A stretch of DNA of 64,000 bases from JBBQHX01 sp035306065 (GTDB taxonomy: Bacteria; Gemmatimonadota; Gemmatimonadetes; Gemmatimonadales; Gemmatimonadaceae), in NCBI GenBank assembly GCA_035306065.1, contig DATGOL010000113.1, positions 18,887-82,886 on the forward strand. Reading direction: 5' to 3'. Below, piece after piece: positions 25,256 through 34,055 of this stretch. Numbering within the stretch: position 1 is the stretch's first letter; each line of letters begins with the position of its first letter. Under the pieces are notes generated by a model. The model was not told where the DNA came from. It worked only from the letters and a program-made list of their open reading frames with translations, and searched no databases. Made by a program: the position numbers and the translations under genes.

Positions 25256-25888
25256 ATGTCCGAAAAGTCTACAGATACAGCAACCGGCGACGAGCGGCTG
25301 GCCAGCTTCAACGAGCTGGCAAGGCGCTCTTCACACGAGATTAGGAATGCGCTTAACGCCGTTGCGGTTAACTTGGAGGTAGCCAGATCGCGCCTGGAGC
25401 GATCTGAGCAGCAGGACGACACACTCGCCAAGTCCGTCGCGCCGTTTGCCCGCTCGGCTGCCGAGCAGCTGGAAGTGCTGGCAGGACTCACGGAGTCCTT
25501 CATGGCGCTTGCGCGATCGGGACTGGGCGAGTCCGTGTCCCTGGAGGCGGTGGTGCGGAATGCGTCCCGGCTGGCCGATGGAGTTGCGCGATCGGAAGGT
25601 AGGGCTGTCACCTTCGACGGAGGCGGTGTGCACGGCTCGCGCACTGTGTCGGGCAACGACGCCGGCTGGGTGGTTGTGCGGTTACTGCTCACCGGGTTGG
25701 CCGAGGGTGACGGGCAGTCGCTCACGGTTGGTCTCGTGGAGGGTCCGCGAATGTTCGTTAGAGCGGTTTCCGGAGCGGAGCTTCCCACGCTGGACGTCGG
25801 ATTCGTGCAGGCAGCAGCGGCATCCGGCGTTCAATTGACGAAGGAATACGGATGCTGGTATGCCGGGTTCACATCGTCCGGCGCCTGA
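25256..25888 (+). CDS. degenerate histidine kinase/phosphotransferase-like protein
   Basis: The product has 210 residues from ATG 25256. An H-box is clear (LARRSSHEIRNALNAVAVNL, His 27) and the next 60 residues form a plausible dimerising helical hairpin. The C-terminal half has the spacing of an ATPase domain, but the N-box, DxGxG and GLGL motifs are missing, replaced by stretches such as WVVVRLLLTGLAEGDGQSL. It therefore cannot bind ATP in the usual way. It lies 21 bases before an NtrC-type regulator and may act as a phosphotransferase, phosphatase or scaffold, comparable in architecture to ChpT. Confidence 0.75.
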   Translation: MSEKSTDTATGDERLASFNELARRSSHEIRNALNAVAVNLEVARSRLERSEQQDDTLAKSVAPFARSAAEQLEVLAGLTESFMALARSGLGESVSLEAVVRNASRLADGVARSEGRAVTFDGGGVHGSRTVSGNDAGWVVVRLLLTGLAEGDGQSLTVGLVEGPRMFVRAVSGAELPTLDVGFVQAAAASGVQLTKEYGCWYAGFTSSGA

Positions 25889-25909
25889 CGTGCAATCAAA
25901 CTCTGTCCC

Positions 25910-27463
25910 ATGGCAATGACGCAACCGAAGATCCTTATTGCTGACGACGAAAAGGCAATCACTACCGGCCTTGGCGCCATCCTTGGCGACGAGGGGTACG
26001 AAATTGTGGTTGTTGGCGATGGGCAGGCTGCCCTGGAGCAACTCGCCGGCGACAGCTACGGGGTTGTGCTGGCAGACCTGATGATGCCGAAGCTGGATGG
26101 CCTGGAACTGCTCCGCGAAATGGCGGAGCGCGAGATTGCCACGGAGTGCATCATCGTAACCGGGCAGGGAACCGTGGACTCCGCGGTTTCGGCCATGCGT
26201 CAGGGCGCTTACGACTACATCGAGAAGCCGCTGAATGCCGAGAAGCTCACGAGGCTCAAGGCGCTGATTCCGAAGGCAATAGACAAGTACAACGTTCAGC
26301 AGAAAAACCGGGAACTGGCTTCACAGCTCAGGACACTCACGCACTTCGGCGACCTCACCGGTCAGTCAGATGAAATGCGTGAGGTGTACCGGATGATCGA
26401 GGCGGTGGCTTCGAGCACCGCCAGTGTACTGATCCTTGGTGAATCCGGCACCGGAAAGGAGCTCGTAGCGCGGGCCCTGCACAGCAAGAGCGAGCGCGCG
26501 AAGGGACCCTTCCTTGCGCTCAACTGCGCTGCACTGCCGAAGGACATTCTGGAGAACGAGCTGTTCGGGCATGAGAAGGGCGCCTTTACCGGTTCCACCA
26601 ACGAGAAGGCGGGAGCTTTCGAGATGGCGGATGGCGGAACCCTCTTCCTGGATGAGGTTGCGGAGATGACTCCGGACATTCAGGTGAAGCTTCTGAGGGC
26701 GTTGGAGAGTCGTACCGTGCGGCGGCTCGGTGGCAAGAAGGACATTCCGGTGGACATCCGCATCGTGGCTGCCACGAACAAGGATCTGCAGCGTGCGATT
26801 GCGGATGGTGATCTCCGAGAGGACATCTATTACCGGCTGGCGGTAGTGGAGATACACCTGCCGCCGTTGCGTGAAAGGGCGGGTGACCTGAGGCTGCTTG
26901 CCGAGGAGTTTCTGGCCCGCTTCGCGCTGGAGAACAAGAAGAAGGTGCAGGGCTTCGACGAGGCGGCCTGGGAGTGGATGCTCTCGTACCACTGGCCCGG
27001 CAACGTTCGTGAATTGAAGAATGCGGTGGAGCGTGCGGTGATCATGTCGCGCGGCGGCCTGATCGGTGCAGATGACATAGCTCCGCGCCATCTGCGGTCG
27101 GGCAACGTTACCGGGTCGGTTACCATCCCGGTTGGCTCCTCGGTGGCGGAAGCTCGGCGTCTGCTGGTGCTTCGCACCTTCGCGTCCACCGGCGGAGATC
27201 AGCCGCGGACTGCAAGGTTGCTCGGGATCGATGAGGAGGAGTTGGCAGGTGAGCTGGCCGACATAATCCGGAGCCGGGATGGCGGACGGTCGGCCGGATC
27301 TGCGGATACAGATGACGGTGTTGAGAAACCCAACGGCGCGAAGTCTGCCGAGGAGAGCCTGATAGAGGAGGCAGTGGCTTCGGTGGCGACGGCGTCATCG
27401 GGACGAAAGCAGGCCTCGAGGTCCAGCAGGACAGGTGCGAGCAAGAGTGCGCGCAAGCGTTGA
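25910..27463 (+). CDS. NtrC-family sigma54-dependent response regulator
   Basis: The product has 517 residues. The receiver domain has the acidic pair at residues 12-13, phospho-acceptor Asp 56 in VVLADLMMPKLDG and the Lys in DYIEKPL. The AAA+ domain carries Walker A GESGTGKE near residue 178, the sigma54-contact loop EKGAFTGSTNEKAGAFEMA (GAFTGS in place of GAFTGA) and LFLDEVAEM. A Fis-like helix-turn-helix (ARRLLVLRTFASTGGDQPRT) is followed by a Ser/Lys/Arg-rich tail of about 70 residues. It activates sigma54 promoters when phosphorylated; its targets are unknown. Its likely partner is the degenerate kinase just upstream. Confidence 0.93.
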   Translation: MAMTQPKILIADDEKAITTGLGAILGDEGYEIVVVGDGQAALEQLAGDSYGVVLADLMMPKLDGLELLREMAEREIATECIIVTGQGTVDSAVSAMRQGAYDYIEKPLNAEKLTRLKALIPKAIDKYNVQQKNRELASQLRTLTHFGDLTGQSDEMREVYRMIEAVASSTASVLILGESGTGKELVARALHSKSERAKGPFLALNCAALPKDILENELFGHEKGAFTGSTNEKAGAFEMADGGTLFLDEVAEMTPDIQVKLLRALESRTVRRLGGKKDIPVDIRIVAATNKDLQRAIADGDLREDIYYRLAVVEIHLPPLRERAGDLRLLAEEFLARFALENKKKVQGFDEAAWEWMLSYHWPGNVRELKNAVERAVIMSRGGLIGADDIAPRHLRSGNVTGSVTIPVGSSVAEARRLLVLRTFASTGGDQPRTARLLGIDEEELAGELADIIRSRDGGRSAGSADTDDGVEKPNGAKSAEESLIEEAVASVATASSGRKQASRSSRTGASKSARKR

Positions 27464-27535
27464 TAACCGGTGAGGACGATGCCGTGGCGTGTTGGCGGCG
27501 GTGGCGTCCCTCCCTTCCCAGCACGAGGATTGGCC

Positions 27536-28081
27536 ATGTCGCACGACGAATTTTACGAAGAGCCGTACGTGATCATCGAGAAGCATTCCGGTGGATCAGG
27601 GAATTTTATTCTGGGCATAGCGCTCGGAGCAGGATTGGCGCTTCTGCTGGCTCCGCAGTCGGGTCGAAAGACGCGTCGTGACATCGAGCGTCGTGCGCGC
27701 ATGGCGCGGCAGCGGGCGGAGGAGTTGGCGCACGATGTTGGTGATCGGATGAACGACCAGCTCTCGCGTGCCCGAAACGAGGTTGAGTCAAAGCTCGATA
27801 CCGCGCGTTCGGAGATCGATTTCCGCAAGCGTCAGGTGCAGAGTGCGGTGCACGCTGGTCGTGAGGCAGCGCGAGATGCGCGCGAGGAGCTGGAGCGTCG
27901 CATTGCGGATACCAAGGCTGCGTACCAGGCTGGTGTGGACGTGAGCCGGGAGCGTGCCGAGTTGAGAGAGCTGGAGGATGAAGGTGATGAATTCGCTGAG
28001 GATTTTGCTCCGGCAGCGGATCTCGATACACGTGGTGCCCGGCGGCAGGTGCGCGGTTCGGGCGAGGCGTCAGGCGCCTGA
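27536..28081 (+). CDS. YtxH-domain membrane-anchored coiled-coil protein
   Basis: The product has 181 residues from ATG 27536, with GAGG upstream. A single membrane segment near residues 22-40 (GNFILGIALGAGLALLLAP) is followed by QSGRKTRRDIERR, the YtxH pattern, and then a long charged, coiled-coil-prone helix to about residue 145. YtxH proteins are small stress-related membrane proteins of unclear function. The next gene (YihY family) starts 17 bases later. Confidence 0.82.
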   Translation: MSHDEFYEEPYVIIEKHSGGSGNFILGIALGAGLALLLAPQSGRKTRRDIERRARMARQRAEELAHDVGDRMNDQLSRARNEVESKLDTARSEIDFRKRQVQSAVHAGREAARDAREELERRIADTKAAYQAGVDVSRERAELRELEDEGDEFAEDFAPAADLDTRGARRQVRGSGEASGA

Positions 28082-28097
28082 GGCGAGAGCGTAGCCG

Positions 28098-29084
28098 GTG
28101 ACAGGTCCGCCGGCTGGGGAGAGTGTCGGCGGGATAGCCGCAGCAGCGCCTGACGACATACCGGACCATCCAAAGCCGCGTCGAGCCAGGCGGCATGCAC
28201 GACCATTTTTCGAGCGCGCCGCCTGGTCCACTCGCGACTTTCTCGCCCGCGTGTGGGACAACGCCGGTGAAGACAACGTGTTCTTCCTGGCGGGCGGAAT
28301 CGCGTTCAACATACTGCTCGCCGCAGTGCCATTTGCGCTGCTGCTGGTGAGCGGCATGGCCTACCTGCTCAACTTTTCCGCTGAAGCGTCTGCAACCGAG
28401 GTTGCAGAACTCGTGTCACGTCTACTGCCACCAGGTCAGGATACGCTGCGCGATTCCCTGGTGGCGGCGGTGAACACGCGCGGGCCAACCGGGCTCGTTG
28501 GAGCCGTGAGCTTTGTATGGTTCTCCACCAGGCTGTTCGGTTCGCTTCGCAGCGTGCTTGGCGAGGTGTTCGACATCGAGCGAGGCAGGGGAATCGTGGC
28601 GGGAAAGCTGTTCGACGCCCAGGTGACTGTTGTGGCCACCATCCTCGTTTCCATCTACGTGACGCTCAATGCGTACCTGGTGTTCGCCACCACACGAGGA
28701 ATCGCGGTGCTGGAGCGAGTGGGGCTGCGAAATGACCTGATGGGAGGTCTGGAGTACACCATTGGTCGGCTCCTGGCCTTCGGAATGGCCTTCAGCATTT
28801 TCTTCGCCCTGTACAAGGTGCTCCCCTATCGCCGTATCAGGTGGCAGACCGCCTGCGTTGCGGCACTCTCAACGAGCATCCTCTTCGAACTTGCCCGAAA
28901 CCTCTTCACGATGTTCGTGCGCTCGTTCAGCCCCGGTTCGCTGTACACGGGCACGATCTACGCACTGGTGATAGTGGTGTTCTGGGTGTACTACGCCGCG
29001 CTCACCTTCATCATCGGCGGGGAGGTTGCGCAGGTGTACGAGCTTCGGCGCGTGAGACGGCTTCAGCGTGAAGTATTTGACTGA
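28098..29084 (+). CDS. YihY/BrkB-family integral membrane protein
   Basis: The product has 328 residues with a GTG start. It has about six membrane segments and family motifs: ARVWDNAGEDNVFFLAGGIA near residue 54, WFSTRLFGSLRSVLGEVFDI, YKVLPYRRIRWQTACVAAL and YGTI-like SLYTGTIYALVIVVFWVYYA. The family was once called RNase BN, but tRNA processing is not its role; its transport or envelope function is unknown. It is likely co-transcribed with the YtxH gene. Confidence 0.9.
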   Translation: MTGPPAGESVGGIAAAAPDDIPDHPKPRRARRHARPFFERAAWSTRDFLARVWDNAGEDNVFFLAGGIAFNILLAAVPFALLLVSGMAYLLNFSAEASATEVAELVSRLLPPGQDTLRDSLVAAVNTRGPTGLVGAVSFVWFSTRLFGSLRSVLGEVFDIERGRGIVAGKLFDAQVTVVATILVSIYVTLNAYLVFATTRGIAVLERVGLRNDLMGGLEYTIGRLLAFGMAFSIFFALYKVLPYRRIRWQTACVAALSTSILFELARNLFTMFVRSFSPGSLYTGTIYALVIVVFWVYYAALTFIIGGEVAQVYELRRVRRLQREVFD

Positions 29085-29285
29085 CAAAGGTGCGATCGAC
29101 GCCGGAACCTCTCCGTTTCGAGGCACCCGGCCGACACCGTGGTAGAGCCTGTCGCCGTCGGGCAGCCGGAAGTCGCCCGGGCTGCCGATTTCCGCCCACT
29201 TTGTGACCCCCGTCGCATTGTGACCCCTCCGTGGCACGACCGGTGCCTTGGTAAGGGACAGAAGACAAACCATCACGGAGGCCAA

Positions 29286-29498
29286 ATGCGCAACCTCACT
29301 GCAATAGCACTTCTCGCCACTCTTACCACCCTCGGCGCCTGCACCAAGACCGGTGAAGGCGAGTACCAGGTGGAGACTCCCGACGTCGACGTTTCCACAG
29401 ACACCACCACGGTAAACACTCCCAGTGTTGACGTGGGCAGGGATACGCTTCAGGTACCGGTTCCGACCGTGGACGTGGACCCGCCCAGGAGCAACTGA
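29286..29498 (+). CDS. small secreted lipoprotein
   Basis: The product has 70 residues from ATG 29286, with GGAGG seven bases upstream. The signal MRNLTAIALLATLTTLGAC ends in a lipobox (Cys 19). The mature 50 residues are acidic and built of loose repeats of the type TPDVDVSTDT / TPSVDVGRDT / VPTVDVDPP. It resembles small surface-exposed lipoproteins of unknown function. A strong terminator follows. Confidence 0.72.
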   Translation: MRNLTAIALLATLTTLGACTKTGEGEYQVETPDVDVSTDTTTVNTPSVDVGRDTLQVPVPTVDVDPPRSN

Positions 29499-29520
29499 TT
29501 CATCTCAGTTGACGAATGAC

Positions 29521-29561
29521 AGAAGCGCCGCAACCGATTACCGGTTGCGGCGCTTCTTATT
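29521..29561 (+). terminator. rho-independent terminator
   Basis: A perfect 16-base stem (29521-29536 with 29542-29557) with a five-base loop is followed by TATT. It lies 23 bases after the small lipoprotein stop and insulates the downstream threonine aldolase gene. The T-tract is short, but the stem is very stable. Confidence 0.82.
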
Positions 29562-29646
29562 GGAAGCGACCGGAAGCGTTGCCCGGTACTGTAAGTTGTC
29601 TGCAAGCTTCAGCCAACTCCGTACCGCCTTCTGCCTTTTTGCTTAC

Positions 29647-30684
29647 ATGTCCGCCCAAATCATTGCAGACCTCCGCAGCGACACCGTCACCCGGCCCGTG
29701 CCCGGCATGCGCGAAGCAATCGCGAGTGCGGTTGTTGGCGACGACGTTCTCGAAGGTGACCCAACCGTTCGCAGTCTCGAGGATCAGGTTTGTTCGGTCC
29801 TGAACAAGGATCGTGCGCTCTTCTTCCCGTCCGGAACCATGGCGAACCTTGCTGCACTCTGGCTCCAGGCAGAGCGCGGCACCGAGGTTCTGCTGGATTC
29901 CGAGTGCCATATCTACAACTGGGAAGTGGCTGGCGCGGCGTCCATTGCGGGAGTGCAGCCGCGGCCCGTGATTGCATCCAACGGGATCGTTATGCAGGCG
30001 GCCGACCTTCAATCCGCCCTCAAGCCCGCATCTTCGCTGCCTCGCACCAGTCTCGTGTGCGTGGAGAACACGCATAACGGAGCGGGTGGTGCCGTAAGCG
30101 ATGCCGCATTCCTCCAGGCCATCCGCGAAGTTGCCGACGGGCAGGGACTGCCGGTACACATGGATGGAGCTCGCCTCTGGAACGCCGCAGTCGCGTTGAA
30201 CGTGACGCCTGCGTCGCTCGTTGAGCACGCGGACACCGTGATGGTGTCGTTTTCCAAGGGACTCGGTGCACCGGTTGGGGCCGCACTCGCCGGAAGCGAA
30301 CGCGCGATGGAGCGTGCCTGGGAGGTACGCAAGCGACTGGGCGGCGGCATGCGGCAGTCGGGCGTTCTGGCTGCGGCCTGCATATACGGACTCGAGCATC
30401 ACATGGAGCAGCTGGCAGACGATCATGCGAATGCAGCGCTGCTGGCTACGCTGGTTGGCGATGTGGATGGCGTTCGCGTTGTGCAGCCGCAGACGAACAT
30501 CCTGATGGTAGATCTGCCGGCCAGCCTTTCGGGCCCCGAGGTGGCTCGTCGTGCTGCGGAACGGGGCGTTCTGATTTCGCCGTGGAACGCAACCAGGATA
30601 CGGGCGGTGACGCATCTGGACGTCTCGCGGGAAGCAGTAGCCGCTGCCGGCGCCGTACTTCGTGACGTGCTGGCTGAGCAGTAG
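29647..30684 (+). CDS. ltaA: low-specificity L-threonine aldolase
   Basis: This PLP enzyme cleaves threonine or allo-threonine to glycine and acetaldehyde. It has 345 residues from ATG 29647; the longer frame upstream runs through the lipoprotein terminator. Motifs are DLRSDTVTRPVPGMREAI, ALFFPSGTMANLAAL, ENTHNGAGGAV, PVHMDGARLWNAAVAL and the PLP Lys in VMVSFSKGLGAPVGAAL. It is cytoplasmic and monocistronic between two terminators or promoters. Confidence 0.93.
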   Translation: MSAQIIADLRSDTVTRPVPGMREAIASAVVGDDVLEGDPTVRSLEDQVCSVLNKDRALFFPSGTMANLAALWLQAERGTEVLLDSECHIYNWEVAGAASIAGVQPRPVIASNGIVMQAADLQSALKPASSLPRTSLVCVENTHNGAGGAVSDAAFLQAIREVADGQGLPVHMDGARLWNAAVALNVTPASLVEHADTVMVSFSKGLGAPVGAALAGSERAMERAWEVRKRLGGGMRQSGVLAAACIYGLEHHMEQLADDHANAALLATLVGDVDGVRVVQPQTNILMVDLPASLSGPEVARRAAERGVLISPWNATRIRAVTHLDVSREAVAAAGAVLRDVLAEQ

Positions 30685-30748
30685 GGCGAAGCGCGCCTGG
30701 AAGGTGCTGATATCCGGCGCACGGATCGCGAGTGAGCGACATGCAGGA

Positions 30749-30777
30749 TTGTGAGCAGGGGATGCTGCGGCTACATT
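30749..30777 (+). promoter_or_regulatory. promoter of the SRP RNA (and possibly dnaX)
   Basis: TTGTGA (30749-30754), a 17-base spacer and TACATT (30772-30777) form a sigma70-like promoter whose predicted start (about 30784) coincides with the first base of the folded SRP RNA. This agreement supports both calls. Confidence 0.7.
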
Positions 30778-30783
30778 TCTCGG

Positions 30784-30883
30784 TGCCCCGGGTCCCGGAG
30801 GGCGCGAGCCCGCCAACCCCGTCAGGACCCCGAAGGTAGCAGCGGTACGTGGTGTCTTTCGTTGCTCCGTCAGGCCCGGGGTA
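30784..30883 (+). ncRNA. ffs: signal recognition particle RNA, small bacterial type
   Basis: The RNA is about 100 bases. The core CCGTCAGGACCCCGAAGGTAGCAGCGG (about 30818-30844) keeps the helix-8 SRP signature: GUCAGG on one side, AGCAGC on the other and a small apical loop. The ends pair as CCCCGGG (30786-30792) with CCCGGGG (30875-30881), with CGGAG/CUCCG continuing the stem. It binds Ffh in co-translational targeting. The order SRP RNA, dnaX, ybaB, recR matches the well-known Bacillus arrangement, which strongly supports the call. Confidence 0.88.
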
Positions 30884-30964
30884 ATCGCGCGGGCTCCGGC
30901 CCTGGTTAACGGGTTCGGACCTGCGCGAGGTGGTGCTGAAATGCCGCCGCGATCGTATAGCGGC

Positions 30965-31029
30965 AGAGCCTGACGAGTGCATAGCGCCGTCAGGCTCTCG
31001 TTGTCTCGGAGCCGTTTGCGCGGCTCCGC
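30965..31029 (+). repeat. two hairpins between SRP RNA and dnaX
   Basis: AGAGCCTGACG/CGTCAGGCTCT (30965-30975 and 30988-30998) and CGGAGCCG/CGGCTCCG (31008-31015 and 31022-31029) are perfect inverted repeats just before the dnaX start at 31049. Neither is followed by a T-run. They may process the SRP transcript away from dnaX mRNA or partly terminate it. Confidence 0.55.
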
Positions 31030-31048
31030 GTACCTTCCCGGACGTCTC

Positions 31049-33055
31049 ATGGCAATCGCACTCGCTCGAAAGTACCGCCCGCGTGACTTCGCGTCGGTTG
31101 CGGTGCAGTCGCATGTCTCCAACACGCTCCGGAACGCCATCGCGCGTGGTCGTGTGGCGCCCGGCTATCTCCTGTGTGGTCCGCGCGGTACGGGCAAGAC
31201 GACCCTGGCACGCGTGCTCGCCATGGCCCTCAACTGCGAGCGCAGGCAGGATGGAAGCAGTGCAGCCGGCGAGCCGTGCGGCGAATGTGCATCGTGCACC
31301 CGCATCTGGGGCGGTTCCGCAAGCCTGGACGTCGTTGAGATCGACGCGGCCTCCAACCGCGGTGTAGACGACGCACGTGAACTCCGCGAGCGCGCGATGT
31401 ACGCGCCTTCGGCCGACGAAGGCTACAAGGTCTACATCGTGGACGAAGCGCACATGCTTACTCGTGAGGCCTGGAACGCACTCCTCAAGATTCTCGAGGA
31501 ACCGCCGCCGCGCGTTGTCTTCGTGTTCGCAACCACGGACCCGCAGAAGATCGCCCAGTCGGCAGCACCGGTGCTCAGCCGTCTCCAGCGTTTCGACCTC
31601 AAGCGCATCGGGCCCGCCGAAATTCGCGATCGCCTTGCCTTCGTGCTCGACGAGGAAGGCGTTGGTTACGAGAAGGAAGCCCTTGGCATGATCGCTCGCG
31701 CCGCCGACGGCGGACTTCGCGACGCACTCAGCCTGACAGACCAGGTTCTCTCGCTCGGAACCGAAAGCGAGGTAACCGCCGAGCGCGTTCGTGAGGCACT
31801 CGGCCTGGTGCCTGAAGATGAGTACCTCACGATTCTCAACCTGATCGCCGAGCGGCGCGCTGCAGACGTGTTCAGCGAGGTAGCACGGCTGGCGGATGCC
31901 GGAGTGGACTTCGTCACCTTCCTCGGCGGCTTCACAGACCTGATTCGCGCGCAGCTCGCCGTGCAGCTTGGCGGAACACCACCAGATACCTCCGAGCGCA
32001 TGCTGGCGGAGTTGAAGGCGCGGCGGGATGTCTTCGCGGTGGCGGATCTGCTGAGGATGCTGCAGGCGATCGGCGACACGGAAACCCGTTTCAGGCGGAG
32101 TGGTCAGCAGCGGATGCTGCTCGAGCTGCTGCTCGTGCGCCTGGCGTTGCTGGACCGCAGCGTGGAGCTGGAGGATGTACTTCGGGCGCTCGGTGGTGAG
32201 GGCAGTGGAGGAGGGGATCGGCCGGTGCGAAATCCGTCGTCCGGCCCGACGGGCGCACGTACGGGTGGCGCGGGCGGTGGACCGCGCCCTGGCGCACCGG
32301 TGGCGTCAACGGCGAAGTCGAGTGGAGCGCCAGATCACGGGCAGCGTGACGCGTCTCGTGCGCCACGAGGCGAGGCTTCGTCCACATTGGCGTCGGCAGC
32401 GCGCTCAGCCCCTGCAACTCGCTCAGCAGCGGCGCCCGCATCAGCTGGCTCACCAGAGCCCGCAACGCGTCCTGTAGCGCCCGTAACTCCCCTGGCCGAC
32501 GCACCACCCCCGTGGGAGGGTCCGCCGCCCTGGGAGGAGCCTGCCGGCTCTGTTGACGGGGCGCGGCTGGCGACCGCGTCTTTGGGGTCAGGGCGATCAG
32601 GGCCTCGAACGCACAGCGAGTCGTCCGGCTCAGCGACTGGCCCGGCCGCGTCAGCCGAAACAGCGGACGTCCCCATACCAGACCTCAACCGTGTTGTAGA
32701 AAAGTGGGAAGACGTAGCCGACGCGTTGAGTGCTTCCGGGCGGGCGCTCGTGGCGCCACTTCTGGCGCATGCTGAGCCCGTTTCCGTAACCCGGGCGGGA
32801 GCACTCGTTGTGCAGGTGGGCGACGGGCCGGCCGAGGCGGCGATCGGGAATGCGATGGACGACGTGGTGAAGGCGCTACGTTCCGTGTTCCCGGGGCTGC
32901 GCAGGATTCAGCTTCGAGTGGCCGGTGGTTCGGCAAGGCCGGGCGGCCGCCTGACGACCGAGGCCGTAATCGCCGAACGCCTCGCCGCGATCAAGCGGAA
33001 GGATCCGGCCGTGGGCGAGGCTGTTTCGGAGTTGGATCTGGAGTTGATCGAGTGA
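31049..33055 (+). CDS. dnaX: DNA polymerase III subunit gamma/tau
   Basis: This is the clamp-loader ATPase that links helicase, core polymerase and clamp. It has 668 residues from ATG 31049. Walker A GPRGTGKTT is at residues 44-52 and a zinc module uses Cys 63, 77, 80 and 83. Walker B is YIVDEAHML and the SRC-type motif is APVLSRLQRFDL. Residues of roughly 400-560 are a Pro/Ala/Ser-rich linker, followed by a compact C-terminal domain (VVEKWEDVADALSASGRALV). I saw no obvious slippery frameshift site for a short gamma form. Confidence 0.95.
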   Translation: MAIALARKYRPRDFASVAVQSHVSNTLRNAIARGRVAPGYLLCGPRGTGKTTLARVLAMALNCERRQDGSSAAGEPCGECASCTRIWGGSASLDVVEIDAASNRGVDDARELRERAMYAPSADEGYKVYIVDEAHMLTREAWNALLKILEEPPPRVVFVFATTDPQKIAQSAAPVLSRLQRFDLKRIGPAEIRDRLAFVLDEEGVGYEKEALGMIARAADGGLRDALSLTDQVLSLGTESEVTAERVREALGLVPEDEYLTILNLIAERRAADVFSEVARLADAGVDFVTFLGGFTDLIRAQLAVQLGGTPPDTSERMLAELKARRDVFAVADLLRMLQAIGDTETRFRRSGQQRMLLELLLVRLALLDRSVELEDVLRALGGEGSGGGDRPVRNPSSGPTGARTGGAGGGPRPGAPVASTAKSSGAPDHGQRDASRAPRGEASSTLASAARSAPATRSAAAPASAGSPEPATRPVAPVTPLADAPPPWEGPPPWEEPAGSVDGARLATASLGSGRSGPRTHSESSGSATGPAASAETADVPIPDLNRVVEKWEDVADALSASGRALVAPLLAHAEPVSVTRAGALVVQVGDGPAEAAIGNAMDDVVKALRSVFPGLRRIQLRVAGGSARPGGRLTTEAVIAERLAAIKRKDPAVGEAVSELDLELIE

Positions 33056-33144
33056 GCTGGAACACCAGACTCCACGTGCGCGGGTTGTCACTACCGTATC
33101 GCGTTCGGTAATCTTCCCGTTCCCCCATTCCTGAGCTTATTCGG

Positions 33145-33462
33145 ATGGCCGATTTCATGAAGATCCTGCAGCAAGCGCAGGAGATGCAGGGCAAGTTGCA
33201 ACAGGTGCAGGAGTCTCTCGCGCAGCAGACGGTAACGGCTGCGTCGGGCGGCGGCATGGTCACAGTGGATGTGGACGGCCGCGGCCAGGTGAAGCGCGTG
33301 AAGATTGATCCGTCTGTCGTGAACCCGGCGGATGTGGAGATGCTGGAAGACCTGGTGCAGGTTGCGGTTACGGAAGCTCAGCAGAAGGCCACGAAGCTTG
33401 CGCAGGACGAGATGGGCAAGCTTACCGGCGGGATGTCGCTTCCGTTCAAGCTGCCTTTCTGA
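33145..33462 (+). CDS. ybaB: YbaB/EbfC-family nucleoid-associated protein
   Basis: This 105-residue dimeric DNA-binding protein has the usual pattern MADFMKILQQAQEMQGKLQQ, a beta region GGGMVTVDVDGRGQVKRVKI and a C-terminal helix VQVAVTEAQQKATKLAQDEM. It sits between dnaX and recR, its conserved place in many bacteria, and two bases before the recR GTG. It is thought to bend DNA and assist recombination or gene expression. Confidence 0.95.
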   Translation: MADFMKILQQAQEMQGKLQQVQESLAQQTVTAASGGGMVTVDVDGRGQVKRVKIDPSVVNPADVEMLEDLVQVAVTEAQQKATKLAQDEMGKLTGGMSLPFKLPF

Positions 33463-33464
33463 AC

Positions 33465-34055
33465 GTGTCTGCGATTGACGAGCTCGCGACGGAGCTCGCT
33501 CGTTTGCCGGGAATTGGCCGGAAGACGGCGCTTCGCCTTACGTACCACCTTCTGAAACAGCCGCAGGAGCGAAGCCGGCGGCTGGCCGAGGCGCTGGTGA
33601 CGCTGGCCGAACGCGTTCATCCCTGCTCGCGCTGCTTCAACCTCACCGAGAACGATCTCTGCTCGATCTGTACGGACAGCCGGCGTGACGCGGCCATCAT
33701 CTGCGCCGTCGAAGATTCGGCGGACATCGGTGCAATAGAACGGGCAGCCGAGTTCCGCGGGATTTACCATGTACTGGGTGGGCGAATTTCGCCGCTGGAT
33801 GGAGTGGGCCCGGAAGACCTGACGATACCGCAGCTTCGGCAGCGGGTGGAGAGTGGAAACGTGAGGGAGGTAATCATCGCCACGAATCCAAGTCTGGAAG
33901 GAGAGGCAACTGCCCTGTATGTGCAGAGGCAGCTTGCAGGTTTGCCGCTGTCCGTGTCGCGAATTGCGCGGGGACTGCCTGTTGGTGGTGACCTTGAGTA
34001 TGCGGACGGCGTCACCATTGCGCAGGCTCTCGCGGCACGCAGGGAGATGAAATGA
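33465..34055 (+). CDS. recR: recombination mediator protein RecR
   Basis: This protein works with RecO/RecF to load RecA at gaps. It has 196 residues and a GTG start two bases after ybaB. An N-terminal helix-hairpin-helix (LARLPGIGRKTALRL) precedes a zinc finger CSRCFNLTENDLCSIC. A Toprim domain follows with ICAVEDSADIGAIERA and YHVLGGRISPLDGVGP, then a C-terminal SRIARGLPVGGDLEYAD. It overlaps the following small membrane-protein gene by ATGA. Confidence 0.96.
   Translation: MSAIDELATELARLPGIGRKTALRLTYHLLKQPQERSRRLAEALVTLAERVHPCSRCFNLTENDLCSICTDSRRDAAIICAVEDSADIGAIERAAEFRGIYHVLGGRISPLDGVGPEDLTIPQLRQRVESGNVREVIIATNPSLEGEATALYVQRQLAGLPLSVSRIARGLPVGGDLEYADGVTIAQALAARREMK

Noticed and set aside
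29557..31140. Minus-strand open frame of 527 codons spanning ltaA, the SRP RNA and the dnaX start
   Set aside because: It crosses a terminator-like area, an RNA gene and two strongly supported plus-strand genes, and its translation has no recognisable domain.
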